This document shows positions 18,302 through 28,385 of a stretch of DNA of 64,000 nt, piece after piece; within the stretch, counting starts at the first letter, position 1; each line of letters opens with the position of its first letter. The DNA is taken from the NCBI GenBank assembly GCA_946557105.1, contig CAMNSZ010000001.1, forward strand, positions 1-64,000, written 5' to 3'. The DNA comes from an uncultured Lachnospiraceae bacterium. GTDB lineage: Bacteria > Bacillota > Clostridia > Lachnospirales > Lachnospiraceae. A model generated the notes under the pieces. It saw only the letters and a list, made by a program, of their open reading frames with translations. It was not told the DNA's origin and did not search any database. Made by a program: the position numbers and the translations under genes.

Positions 18302-21253
18302 CTATTCAACCAGCAAACCAAATTCTTTTCGCTTCTTCATAATCTCGTCGTCAATGGTAATGGAGTAATCTATAATCGTCTCTCTCGGATCTTCCTTCTC
18401 ATTGATAATCTTACGAATAGCATTGGTGATATGACGTCCGGTATAGTATCCGCCGGGAACCTCCCTGATACCTACAGTCTGATCCCATTGCTCGCTCAAT
18501 ACCTTAATATCTTCTGCGCTCCATGCAAGCTGACTGAAGGCGGTCTTGTTTGCCGTTGCATATCTTGCAGAAGAACCAAGCAACGCCTCAATTTCACGTC
18601 CGAAACGAACCTGCGCATCTGCAGAAGCCCACCATTTCATAAATTCCCAAGATTTATTTCTTACGTTCTCGTCTTCTGTCGATATCATCACCGTCGCATT
18701 GCCCGTAATAAAGTCGGACCTGTCAATATAAGTCTTCCCGTTTTCATCGGTTCTCTCGGTTCCGGGAATCAGCGTAAAGCCCCAAAGACCTCTAATCTCG
18801 GGTGCGGACACCACCAGAGTATTATATATGGTGTAGTTGGTGATACCTATAGGCATCTCTCCCGAACGGAAACGGCTTACAAAATCGTAAATCGTAGGCA
18901 GACCATAATCGGTAAAATATTCCGTGTAGTCGGAGAACGCCTCCACGCCTGCCTCACTGTCAACCACCGTTCTCGTACCGGCTTCATTATATAAATCGCC
19001 GCCATATTGGAACAACAAACTAAAGTACATAGACAAATCAGGCTGGTTTGCCAGCATTGCGGTAGTCTGTGCGGCGCTTCCGCTGCTTCCTGCCGCAGTA
19101 GGAATACCTATGGACATATTGTTACCCTGAATGGTGGGAAGCATATTAATCAAATCCTGCCATGTCTGCGGAGGCTCAAGCCCTAACTCCTCAAGCACAT
19201 CCTTACGGTAGAACATAACCGAGAACTGCTGGGTTTCAGGAAGCGCATACAGGCTGCCGTCCAAACCGTATTGTTCATAGGAGCTGGGAGTAAAGTCCTT
19301 TAACACCTCGTCTAAATCACTAAACTGTGTCAAATCCTCCGCCGCGCCACGAAGCGCGTAATCCACCGGTACATTTGCGCCTGCGGAAATTACCACATTA
19401 GGACCTCTTCCCGCGAGAACCGCATTTAACAGAGCGTCCGCACCTACAATCTCGACATTCACCTTGACTCCCGTCGCCGGAGTAAATGTATCGTCCACCA
19501 TGGACTTCAAAATAGTACCCTGATCGCGTCCTGTCAGAACCCAAACCTTGACAACCTCATCTGAATCCGCATCGTATACATCGCCGACAGCGTCGTAATC
19601 TACCACAAAGGAAGCGGCAAAAGACTTAACCTCATGCCAAATCTTGGCAAAGACGCCCGCCTTATCGTCCGGAACTTCGGCTTCGGTTCCGCTGACAACC
19701 AGATAATCCACATCCAGCTTAGTCTCGCTCATATTCAAAGAAGCAGTACCAAGCGCGGTAATATTATCCTTAAAAGTAACAAACTCCAGTGTAATCTTCT
19801 CAGGTCTGTTCACAAATCTCTCAAGCTGCTGGGCAAGCGTCTGCGCAGTAGCAATCTGATCTGCTTTCTGACCCGCATATGCAACCGTGTCGTCAACAAT
19901 CTTATACAGCCTCTTAGACTCCAGAGACATCGCCTCCATTACCTCAGGATAAACCTGATCGATATGATAATCTCTGTAAGCATCCGGAGTCGCTCCCGTA
20001 TACACAAGAATCGTACGGTAAATTTGATTCAAACGGAAAGTGGAATCCTTTATCTGTTCCAAAATGCTTCCCATACTGCCCAAGGTTGCTTCCATACGAA
20101 GAGTGTGCTCGCCTGCGGTCAAATAAAATTTATAAGGCGTTCCTTCTTCGTCTGCAAGGGTCATCGTATTCCAATCATTACTATAATCAAACGAGATCTG
20201 TTTCATCTCGTCAAAGGGCATTTCCCCGTCTATGTATATGCTTCGGCTGGACACGCTGCCTCGGGAATAATTCTGACGCCCTTTAACGGTAATATTATAA
20301 TAGCCGTCCTCAGGAACCTCAAAATCCCACTGTATCCACTGTCCTGCCGTCTTCCATGCCTCACCGCCCGTATAGTTCAGGACTGTATTTGTCACACTGT
20401 AGGGTGATGTGGACGGTGACGAGCGGTCGTATTTTGCATACAAGGAGGACTCGGAGCGCACCGTTGCGTCCTCTCCCTCAATGACCTGCATATAGGTCAG
20501 GCCCTCGCCCGTGGCGGAGCTTCCCGTCTGTGCTGCAAGATATTCCTCATATGTAACCTTCTTTTCCACGCCCTTGACAGCCAGTTTTTTAATTGCCACC
20601 GGCTCGTTTACACCCTTCAGTGTAATGGTATTAATCCCTTTTTCAAAATAGAAGCAGAAAGGCTCGGTCACGTATCCCATATCGTCGCGGAAATAAGCTC
20701 CCTGCCAATCAAACACCTCAACCTGAGTAGGACGGATTTCATTTCCTTGATTGTCAGTCTTCACTTCTCCGCCGTCCACCCACATTCTCGTAAAGGTAAG
20801 ATTATCGGCATTAGAAAAAGGAAGCTCACCATTGATATATAAGGCACGCTCCGCCGCAACACCTCTGGACTGAGCCGCCATATACTCCAGATAAATATTA
20901 TACAGACCTGTCTCGGGGATATCTACCTCCCACGAAACGGAAGACTCGCTCTCTGTAAACAGCACATTCTTAGCGCCTTCATAATCGTTATATGCCTTAA
21001 CGTTCTCTCCCGACACATAACCGAGCACATCAACATCAATCTCCCCTTTCGGGCAGGAAGCGTCCTTGTGCATGTAAAGATATTGGGTATAGGTTGCTTC
21101 TCTCGTATCCCCGTCAACATCCTCCATTAAATCATAACCCTCATACTTGTGGTGAAAATCCGTGACGGCAGTAAGATTTTTTACAATATAAAATACTGCC
21201 ACCGCAACCACTATGCTTCCTAACAATACTGCTTTTTTAACAGAGTCTTTCAT
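18302..21253 (-). CDS. Membrane-anchored substrate-binding protein with two N-terminal CBM-like beta-sandwich modules fused to a family 1 SBP domain
   Basis: N-terminal TM; repeated modules ending in FYFEKGINTITLKGVNEPVAIKKL and FYLTAGEHTLRMEATLGSMG; SBP region DDTFTPATGVKVNVEIVGADALLNAVLAGRGPNVVISAG...YALPETQQFSVMFYRKDVLEELGLEPPQTWQDL. Confidence 0.88.
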   Translation of the reverse strand: MKDSVKKAVLLGSIVVAVAVFYIVKNLTAVTDFHHKYEGYDLMEDVDGDTREATYTQYLYMHKDASCPKGEIDVDVLGYVSGENVKAYNDYEGAKNVLFTESESSVSWEVDIPETGLYNIYLEYMAAQSRGVAAERALYINGELPFSNADNLTFTRMWVDGGEVKTDNQGNEIRPTQVEVFDWQGAYFRDDMGYVTEPFCFYFEKGINTITLKGVNEPVAIKKLAVKGVEKKVTYEEYLAAQTGSSATGEGLTYMQVIEGEDATVRSESSLYAKYDRSSPSTSPYSVTNTVLNYTGGEAWKTAGQWIQWDFEVPEDGYYNITVKGRQNYSRGSVSSRSIYIDGEMPFDEMKQISFDYSNDWNTMTLADEEGTPYKFYLTAGEHTLRMEATLGSMGSILEQIKDSTFRLNQIYRTILVYTGATPDAYRDYHIDQVYPEVMEAMSLESKRLYKIVDDTVAYAGQKADQIATAQTLAQQLERFVNRPEKITLEFVTFKDNITALGTASLNMSETKLDVDYLVVSGTEAEVPDDKAGVFAKIWHEVKSFAASFVVDYDAVGDVYDADSDEVVKVWVLTGRDQGTILKSMVDDTFTPATGVKVNVEIVGADALLNAVLAGRGPNVVISAGANVPVDYALRGAAEDLTQFSDLDEVLKDFTPSSYEQYGLDGSLYALPETQQFSVMFYRKDVLEELGLEPPQTWQDLINMLPTIQGNNMSIGIPTAAGSSGSAAQTTAMLANQPDLSMYFSLLFQYGGDLYNEAGTRTVVDSEAGVEAFSDYTEYFTDYGLPTIYDFVSRFRSGEMPIGITNYTIYNTLVVSAPEIRGLWGFTLIPGTERTDENGKTYIDRSDFITGNATVMISTEDENVRNKSWEFMKWWASADAQVRFGREIEALLGSSARYATANKTAFSQLAWSAEDIKVLSEQWDQTVGIREVPGGYYTGRHITNAIRKIINEKEDPRETIIDYSITIDDEIMKKRKEFGLLVE

Positions 21254-21648
21254 AACTGCCTCCCTGTAATCAAATAAACATAATAATACAATACATATAA
21301 CTATTCATTACATGTATTTTGTCACAACGACCATTGTGTGATATTCATATTATACTTTAAAGGTTCTCAACATATCTCCTCAATTGTTGCTTAATTATAT
21401 TCATCAATTGCTGTATTTTTTGTTGAAAATGACATTGTCACATTGTGCATTATTTACTTTTTCTCCAATAAAAGCCATATTATACCTATACAAGGTGACA
21501 GCTTTTTGGGTGAAAACAACGACATTTTATATAATATTTTTTCTTAATGCGCCGTGTCAAAGCAACTATTGCATTTCACGGCGCCGCGTAAGAAACGCAT
21601 GCTATACCGGCCTCCGCCATGTCTCCCGGCAATTATGGGCGTTTAAGC

Positions 21649-23829
21649 TCACGGCCGGACCTTTAACTGCGCCTGAACCAATCCGTAATAAATCCCCTTT
21701 TTCGCAAGCAGCTCTTCATGGGTTCCGACCTCTGCGATATGATGTCCGTCGATTACCACCAGACGATTGGCGTCCTTCAATGTAGACAGCCTGTGCGCAA
21801 TGGCAAAGGTAGTACGCCCCTCGGTCAGTCTCCCGATTGCCTTCTGAATCAGATATTCGCTTTCCGTGTCAAGACTCGCCGTCGCCTCATCCAGAATCAA
21901 CAATCTGGGGTCGTTCAGCATGGCTCTGGCTATGGCTATGCGCTGTCTCTCCCCTCCCGACAGATTATAACCCCGCTCACCCACATAAGTGTTGTATCCG
22001 TCAGGCAGCCTGCATATAAAATCATGCGCATTTGCCAGCTTTGCCACGCGGATTACCTCCTCATAGCCGGCATGGGGCTTTGCAAATTTAATATTGTTAA
22101 ATATGGTTCCCGCAAAAAGAAAATTCTCCTGAAGGACCACCCCTATCTGACTGTGGAAATTTTCCAGCTTAATCTTATGAATATCGATACCATCCACTAA
22201 AATCTCGCCATCATCCACCTCATACAGGTGCATTATCAGATTAATTAAGGTAGATTTTCCTGTTCCCGACGCGCCCACAAGACCTATCATTTCTCCTTTG
22301 CGAACTGTCAGATTTACATTCTCAAGCACCGGCTGATAAGACTTATATCCAAAGGACGCATTATTAAATATAATCTCTCCCTCAATTTCATGCTCTACGG
22401 CATCCGACGGATTTATGATGGCAGGCTCCTGATTCAGCACGTCGCCTATTCTCTCTAAGCTTGTAATCAGGTTCATGAACGCCCGGGGCATACCGCTCAT
22501 CCAATTTACATAAGAATACAGCAGCGTGGTATAATTCACAAATTGCCACAGCTCCCCGCGGGACATGCTTCCAAGCAGAACACCTCTGCCCCCAAAATAT
22601 GTCACAAGATAGATTCCCACGCCCAAAAGGAAGGAAAGTATCGGATAAAATATGGCAAAGAACACCTCGTTGCCCTTCTGGATTCTGGCATACTCGTCAG
22701 CCGTATTGTCAAAGTGCTCCGCCTCTCTGTATTCCTGACCGTAGGATTTCACCACCGCCATACCGGAAATCACGTCCTGAAGGTTATTGTTCATCTTGTC
22801 GCTCTTGATTCCCTGCAAGTGAAAACGCTTACGTATATTCTTTCTCCATGCCACGGAAAGCGTCACGGAAAAGGGCGCGAACACAAACGCCAAAACCGCC
22901 AGCTTCCAATTTAACACCAGCATGCAGATGCATGTACACACGAATAAAATTGATATTGTAAATAAATTACAGAATACATCCGAAAAAAAGTCTTTAATTC
23001 TTGCCGTATCCCGCACAATCCTATTCATCAGCTCCCCCGGACTTCTATCGGTGATAAAGGATAACGACAATTTCTGAATCTTGACAAACAGCTTCTTCCG
23101 CTGATCCTCGCCGATATAGGCGCCCAGCTTAGAACACAGATAACTTTTTTCCGCATTAATAACAACGATGCCCACGCTCGTAACAAGCATGCCGAGCAGA
23201 TACACGATTGCCATCCCATATTCCCCATTCTCTTTAAGGAGAACGTCATCCACCAGCCCTCTCTGTATTGCCGGACCTGCCAATGTGGCAAGAGTCGCAG
23301 CAAGCATAAGCACCAAAATCACCAGCAGTCTTCCCACATGGGGCTTAAGCATTTCCCAAAAGACGGATAAAAGCCCTCTCCTCTTTCCCATACAGCGGGG
23401 ACATTCCTTTGTTCCGGGCAGCGCCCTCCCGCACTTAGGGCAGGAGCGCTCATACTCGTTACTGATTACCCTCTCCGTCCTGCCCCTTTTCAGTATCTGC
23501 ATCCCGCGAAACAGATAAGAATACCTCGTAAGATGCTTCGCCGTAAACCGTCCCAGTAAAATCTGTGTATCCCCCTTGACCAAATACACAATTCCGCAGG
23601 CAATCTGCGGCTCACTGCGAATTTCGTCACATTCCTTAAGCTCAAATTGTCTTGTCAAATTCCCCTCTTCCAAAACCAGCACTCTCTTGTTCGTCATCAC
23701 CGTGTAGGAATCATGTCTGTAATTGCCTTCCAAATCAATATCAAGAGGAAGGCAGTAATAAATTTCCTCTCCGGGCACAAGAGCACAGAGCGCCAGATTT
23801 TCTTTTGACAGTTCATATTTTAATATCAC
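21649..23829 (-). CDS. ABC exporter (TMD-NBD) with an N-terminal extension and zinc ribbon
   Basis: CPKCGRALPGTKECPRCMGKR; Walker A GASGTGKS, signature LSGGERQR, Walker B LLILDEATASLD. Confidence 0.92.
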   Translation of the reverse strand: MILKYELSKENLALCALVPGEEIYYCLPLDIDLEGNYRHDSYTVMTNKRVLVLEEGNLTRQFELKECDEIRSEPQIACGIVYLVKGDTQILLGRFTAKHLTRYSYLFRGMQILKRGRTERVISNEYERSCPKCGRALPGTKECPRCMGKRRGLLSVFWEMLKPHVGRLLVILVLMLAATLATLAGPAIQRGLVDDVLLKENGEYGMAIVYLLGMLVTSVGIVVINAEKSYLCSKLGAYIGEDQRKKLFVKIQKLSLSFITDRSPGELMNRIVRDTARIKDFFSDVFCNLFTISILFVCTCICMLVLNWKLAVLAFVFAPFSVTLSVAWRKNIRKRFHLQGIKSDKMNNNLQDVISGMAVVKSYGQEYREAEHFDNTADEYARIQKGNEVFFAIFYPILSFLLGVGIYLVTYFGGRGVLLGSMSRGELWQFVNYTTLLYSYVNWMSGMPRAFMNLITSLERIGDVLNQEPAIINPSDAVEHEIEGEIIFNNASFGYKSYQPVLENVNLTVRKGEMIGLVGASGTGKSTLINLIMHLYEVDDGEILVDGIDIHKIKLENFHSQIGVVLQENFLFAGTIFNNIKFAKPHAGYEEVIRVAKLANAHDFICRLPDGYNTYVGERGYNLSGGERQRIAIARAMLNDPRLLILDEATASLDTESEYLIQKAIGRLTEGRTTFAIAHRLSTLKDANRLVVIDGHHIAEVGTHEELLAKKGIYYGLVQAQLKVRP

Positions 23830-23859
23830 TTTAATACCCGCCTTTCCGGCTTCCGTTTG

Positions 23860-24402
23860 TTATAAAAACAAATCCAATTTTTTGCGTTCGCCGTTGCTTA
23901 ATACCGTTATATCCGGTATTTCAAAACGGTTTTCGTCAATGTCTATTATCAGAATCCTTGTCTCCGACAAATGTACTACGGCATTCCCTCCCATTTGTAT
24001 GGTAAACCGGCACTCGCCGTAATTTGTCAAAACATTCCAATAGGCATAGCCGTATTCGTCCTTGATTCCTATGATTTTGGTAATCGCGGGCGTAAAATAG
24101 CGCAATGTCAGCTGCTCCCTTATCATTTCCGCCGTATCCGCATCCATATCGCTCAATTTTTCAATAATTCCTATTTCCTTGGAGCGTTCGTCCGTAGTTC
24201 TGACGGAAATAAACTCATCCTTATGCATAAAGGGAAACATTCTGACAACCTGCACTCTGGTATAAAATTCACCCTCTATTTTCAGGCTTATAAAGCCTGT
24301 TCCTGTCCGTGAAAATTCTGCGTTTTCATTGGTGATATAACGAATCCGCAGCATCTGGTCGGTTTCCTGCTCCATCTGTGACAATGCAAAATCCTCATTC
24401 AT
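23860..24402 (-). CDS. DUF1854-family protein
   Basis: Family-like blocks VRMFPFMHKDEFISVRTTDERSKEIGIIEKL and ILIIDIDENRFEIPDI; sits between two ABC exporters. Confidence 0.75.
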   Translation of the reverse strand: MNEDFALSQMEQETDQMLRIRYITNENAEFSRTGTGFISLKIEGEFYTRVQVVRMFPFMHKDEFISVRTTDERSKEIGIIEKLSDMDADTAEMIREQLTLRYFTPAITKIIGIKDEYGYAYWNVLTNYGECRFTIQMGGNAVVHLSETRILIIDIDENRFEIPDITVLSNGERKKLDLFL

Positions 24403-26739
24403 TTAAAATACCTTCTCCTCCCTGTCAAGAGCCTTTGTCTGAAGCTCCAAAAGCTTATAGTAGGTTCCCTTTAACGCCTTTAATTCCTCATGGGTTCCCC
24501 GCTCTATAATCTCTCCGTTATCAATCACTACCATATAATCCGCATCCCTAAGGGTGGACAGCCTATGCGCTATAGAGATAGTGGTTCTTCCCTGCACAAG
24601 GTAGCTTATTGATTTTTGGATAACTCTCTCCGTCTCCGTATCCACGGACGCGGTCGCCTCATCCAATATCAAGATTTTAGGATTGGCAAGTATTGCCCGG
24701 GCAATGGAAATCCTTTGTCTCTCCCCGCCCGAAAGCTCTCTGCCCGAGGCTCCTATCCTCGTATCATAGGCGTCGGGCATCCTCATAATAAATTCATGGG
24801 CTCCCGCCAGCTTTGCCGCTCGCATAATTTCCTTTAAATCCGCATCCCTGTTGCCATATGCAATATTCTCGGCTACCGTTCCCATAAAAATATAGGTATC
24901 CTGCGAAACCATTGCAACATTCTTTCTCAGCTCATGAAAGGCAAAATCCTTTACATTAATACCGTCTATGCTGATACTGCCCTCCAGCGGATCGTACATT
25001 CTGGAAATAAGATTTACCAGAGTAGTCTTGCCTGCTCCGGAACGGCCTACTATGCCGAACATGGAGCCGGCCGGTATATCCACCGTAATATTTTTGAGCA
25101 CCGGTCTGTTCACTTCATAGCCGAAGGTCACGCCCTTTAGGGAAATATTTCCCTTGGGCTCCTCCACGCTCTTAGGATGTATAGGCTCCTGAACCTGAGG
25201 CACCGCATCGACTATTTCAAAAATACGCTGCGCGCTGTTCATACTGTCCGCCCACCAGTTATGTATCCTTGCAAAAAAGTTCATAGGACCCTGAAGCTGT
25301 CCCACATACGCCACAAAGGTAAGCAGCGTTCCGAGATTCATTCCCTGTTTATCGTCTCCCAGCAAAAACCAGACTCCCAGCGCCCACACGCCCATAGTGG
25401 CTATGTTCTGTGCTGCGCCATAAACAAAATGAAAATAATTCTGGCGATAGGTGATTGCTATCTCCGCTTCCCGCAAATTGGTATTGCTTCCCGCAAAACG
25501 GTCTATCTCTCTTTTTTCCTGACCGAAGCTCTTTACCACTCTGGCTCCCACCAGATTATCGTTCACCGTGCTGTTTAAGGAACGCTCCGCCCGATGCCTT
25601 CTGCCGAACATTATCCAAATTTTAGGCCGCAGATACATACTCACAGCCACAAGTACCGGCAGCATCAATACAGTAATCAGCGCCATCTGCGGGTTGAGGG
25701 TAAACATTACCGCCATAGTCGCCGCCAGAGATAATCCGTGCACCAATATATAGGGCGCTCCGTCTACAAAAAAGCCAGTGACTCTGTCGGCGTCCGACAT
25801 CACTCTTGTCATCAGGCCACCCGTTTGCCTGCTCTTGTAAAAATTTATGGAGAGCTTTGCCATAATGCGGAAAACGTCCTTTTTCATATTCCGCACCACA
25901 TCCACAACCATCTGCGCCGTCAGCACGCCCTGTAAAATCTCCAATAGCAGCAGTAAAATTTTGGTGGCCGCCATTGTGAGCACCAGAAGCAGAAGCGCCA
26001 CAAACAAATCAGCGTTTTCCACTCCGTACCGGCCAAAAAACTCCTGACTGTCTAACAATATTCCGTTAAATAAAACCGTACCGTTCAAATAAGGCCAAAC
26101 CAGATTGAATAACGCCGTGAGCGTGGTACATAAAACCAGCGCAAACAGCTTGATTCTGTAGGGCTTAAAATATCCCAACACCCTGAAAAAGATACTCCTC
26201 CTGTCCATACAGTTCGGACATATTTTCCTTGAACTGTCGGGATACATATTTCCGCACTTGGGGCAGTATGCCGCTTCGTCGTCAGGGATGTCAAGCTCCT
26301 CTCCCGCCTTGAGCTGCTCCACGCCCCTCACCAAGTGAGAGACCTCCCTTTTGTGCAGCTGCGTAAACATAGTAAGCAGCTTTTGCCCGCAGTCCGTCTC
26401 GACTGCCAGAACATTACAGCCTACTCCCATCTCTATCCACAGCCTCTTGATGTCTGAAAGAGCGTAGGCCTCCCACGTCCATTCCCTCTCTGAAACCCTT
26501 TCCTCGCAAAGTCCGTAGCCTTTAAAATAGTGAACTTGCTTCAGGTCGGGATCCGTCCTGAAAATTAACAGGCTATCCCGTGTCAGCAAAAGACACCCCT
26601 CGGCAAATTCACCTCTCTCATTTAAATCCGTTGCCGCAAAATATAAAATGTCCTCCTTTGCCTTTCCGCATTCCGACAGCAGAGAAACCACACCTTCCGG
26701 CAGCGTTTCGCTTATTCTAATTACTTTTTTCATATCCAT
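24403..26739 (-). CDS. ABC exporter (TMD-NBD) with an N-terminal extension and zinc ribbon
   Basis: CPKCGNMYPDSSRKICPNCMDRR; Walker A GRSGAGKTT, signature LSGGERQR, Walker B ILILDEATASVD. Confidence 0.92.
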   Translation of the reverse strand: MDMKKVIRISETLPEGVVSLLSECGKAKEDILYFAATDLNERGEFAEGCLLLTRDSLLIFRTDPDLKQVHYFKGYGLCEERVSEREWTWEAYALSDIKRLWIEMGVGCNVLAVETDCGQKLLTMFTQLHKREVSHLVRGVEQLKAGEELDIPDDEAAYCPKCGNMYPDSSRKICPNCMDRRSIFFRVLGYFKPYRIKLFALVLCTTLTALFNLVWPYLNGTVLFNGILLDSQEFFGRYGVENADLFVALLLLVLTMAATKILLLLLEILQGVLTAQMVVDVVRNMKKDVFRIMAKLSINFYKSRQTGGLMTRVMSDADRVTGFFVDGAPYILVHGLSLAATMAVMFTLNPQMALITVLMLPVLVAVSMYLRPKIWIMFGRRHRAERSLNSTVNDNLVGARVVKSFGQEKREIDRFAGSNTNLREAEIAITYRQNYFHFVYGAAQNIATMGVWALGVWFLLGDDKQGMNLGTLLTFVAYVGQLQGPMNFFARIHNWWADSMNSAQRIFEIVDAVPQVQEPIHPKSVEEPKGNISLKGVTFGYEVNRPVLKNITVDIPAGSMFGIVGRSGAGKTTLVNLISRMYDPLEGSISIDGINVKDFAFHELRKNVAMVSQDTYIFMGTVAENIAYGNRDADLKEIMRAAKLAGAHEFIMRMPDAYDTRIGASGRELSGGERQRISIARAILANPKILILDEATASVDTETERVIQKSISYLVQGRTTISIAHRLSTLRDADYMVVIDNGEIIERGTHEELKALKGTYYKLLELQTKALDREEKVF

Positions 26740-26800
26740 ACCTATCTGCAGCGCGGAACCGATGCGCGCCGTTTCTGTCCGATTAAGCCGAAGGATCCTC

Positions 26801-27691
26801 TTATTCCAGCTCCTTCGGCTTACTGATTACAATTTTTCCGTCAAGCAGCTCCACCTTCATCTTATTGTCGGTAAGCTCCAACGCCCCTAATAATTCTTTC
26901 GGAATCTGCACACGGCCCGCCTTATCCATAATGACATATTCCTCCTGAGTATCCTCCATACGCCAATCGATTGTGACCTCTTTCAAACGGTCCGCATACT
27001 TTTCTTTCAGAATTCTCTCACTGCTTATCTTACCGTCACGAATAGCAACCACACGCTTAACCTTTTTTGACAACGCCACATCATGCGTTACTATAAGGAT
27101 GGTCTGACCGGATTTATTCAATTCCGTAAATATATCAAAAATATAATTTGCCGTTTTGGGGTCCACGCTTCCGGTAGGCTCATCCGCCAACAGCAGCTTC
27201 GGCGAATTCGCCAACGCTATGGCAATGGCGATTCGCTGCTGTTCGCCGCCCGACAAAGTATTCAGCCGGCTATGCTTCTTAGAGGACATTCCCACCAGCT
27301 CCAACAGCTCCGTCGCCTTCTCTTTCTTCTTCTTCACATCGGACAGGTGCATGGGAAGCATAATATTTTCGATAGCGGACAGATACGGCAAAAGATTTCT
27401 GCCGTTGTTCTGCCATACAAAGCCCACCGTATCCCTCTTATAGACGACAAGCTCCTTTTCCGTCATGGTAAACAGATTCTTTCCGCCCACAATCAAGGTT
27501 CCCGCGCTGGGTCTGTCCAAACCGCCGATCATATTCAGAAACGTAGATTTACCGCTTCCGCTGTTTCCGATTAGCGCGGTAAGCTCCCCCTCCTCTACGG
27601 CCAAATCCAGCCCCTGTAGGGCAAGCACCTCTGTCTGCTTGGATTTATAAATTTTAACCAGGCCATCCGCCTGTATCATATTTTCCGGCAT
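26801..27691 (-). CDS. MacB/LolD-type ABC ATPase with a C-terminal AbrB/SpoVT-like domain
   Basis: GNSGSGKSTFLNMIGGLDRPSAG, LSGGEQQRIAIA, LLLADEPTGSVD; C-terminal VIMDKAGRVQIPKELLGALELTDNKMKVELLDGKIVISKP. Confidence 0.9.
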   Translation of the reverse strand: MPENMIQADGLVKIYKSKQTEVLALQGLDLAVEEGELTALIGNSGSGKSTFLNMIGGLDRPSAGTLIVGGKNLFTMTEKELVVYKRDTVGFVWQNNGRNLLPYLSAIENIMLPMHLSDVKKKKEKATELLELVGMSSKKHSRLNTLSGGEQQRIAIAIALANSPKLLLADEPTGSVDPKTANYIFDIFTELNKSGQTILIVTHDVALSKKVKRVVAIRDGKISSERILKEKYADRLKEVTIDWRMEDTQEEYVIMDKAGRVQIPKELLGALELTDNKMKVELLDGKIVISKPKELE

Positions 27692-27701
27692 AGCTTTTCT
27701 C

Positions 27702-28385
27702 CTATTCGTTTACAACCTGAACGCCGTTTTCCAGCTCAATCACCATGTCCCCCGCGTCCATAAGACCCGTGTCATGGGTGGTCATAATAATGGTCACGTT
27801 CTCTTTTTTCGTCATTTCCTGAAAAAGCTTTGTAACCTCAGCCGCCATTGCACTGTCCAGCTCGGCGGTAGGCTCATCCGCCAAAATAATGCTCGGTCTA
27901 TGGGCAATCGCTCTGGCAATTGCAACACGCTGCTGCTCGCCGCCGGACATTTCCGCAGGCATATGGTTCAATCTGTTTCCCAGCCCTACCATTTTCAGGC
28001 ACTCTTCCACACGCTTTTCCCGTCCTTCCTTGATACCCGCCAGCCGCATGGAAAACTCTACATTCTGAAAGGCGTTCATTGTGGGAATCAGCGAAACCGC
28101 CTGAAATACAAATCCAACCCCTGTCCTTCGCAGCTGCTCGCGCTCCCTATCGGAAAGCTTCCCGATATCCTTCCCGTCAATAATAACCGTTCCGGACGTA
28201 GGCGCGTCCAGAGCGCCCACAATATTCAGCAGCGTTGTCTTGCCGGATCCGGAACGCCCTTTAAGTATTGTAAGCACTCCCTTCGGTATGCTGGCATTTA
28301 TATCCTTAAGCGCCTGAAAATCGCCGCCGGCTGTAGGAAAGATTCTGTTTACCCGGTTAATTTCTATAAGATTTTTCTTTTCCAT
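27702..28385 (-). CDS. MacB/LolD-type ABC ATPase
   Basis: GRSGSGKTTLLNIVGALDAPTSG, MSGGEQQRVAIARA, IILADEPTAELD. Confidence 0.95.
   Translation of the reverse strand: MEKKNLIEINRVNRIFPTAGGDFQALKDINASIPKGVLTILKGRSGSGKTTLLNIVGALDAPTSGTVIIDGKDIGKLSDREREQLRRTGVGFVFQAVSLIPTMNAFQNVEFSMRLAGIKEGREKRVEECLKMVGLGNRLNHMPAEMSGGEQQRVAIARAIAHRPSIILADEPTAELDSAMAAEVTKLFQEMTKKENVTIIMTTHDTGLMDAGDMVIELENGVQVVNE

Noticed and set aside
21549-21584. GCGCCGTG ... CACGGCGC inverted repeat as a terminator of the ABC exporter gene
   Set aside because: 8-bp stem with a 20-nt loop and no T-run after it on the minus strand; function not supportable.
26750-26825. TAAGCCGAAGGA/TCCTTCGGCTTA hairpin at the end of the AbrB-fused ATPase gene as a terminator
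   Set aside because: The stem overlaps the coding end and lacks a T-run; possibly an mRNA stability element but not demonstrable.
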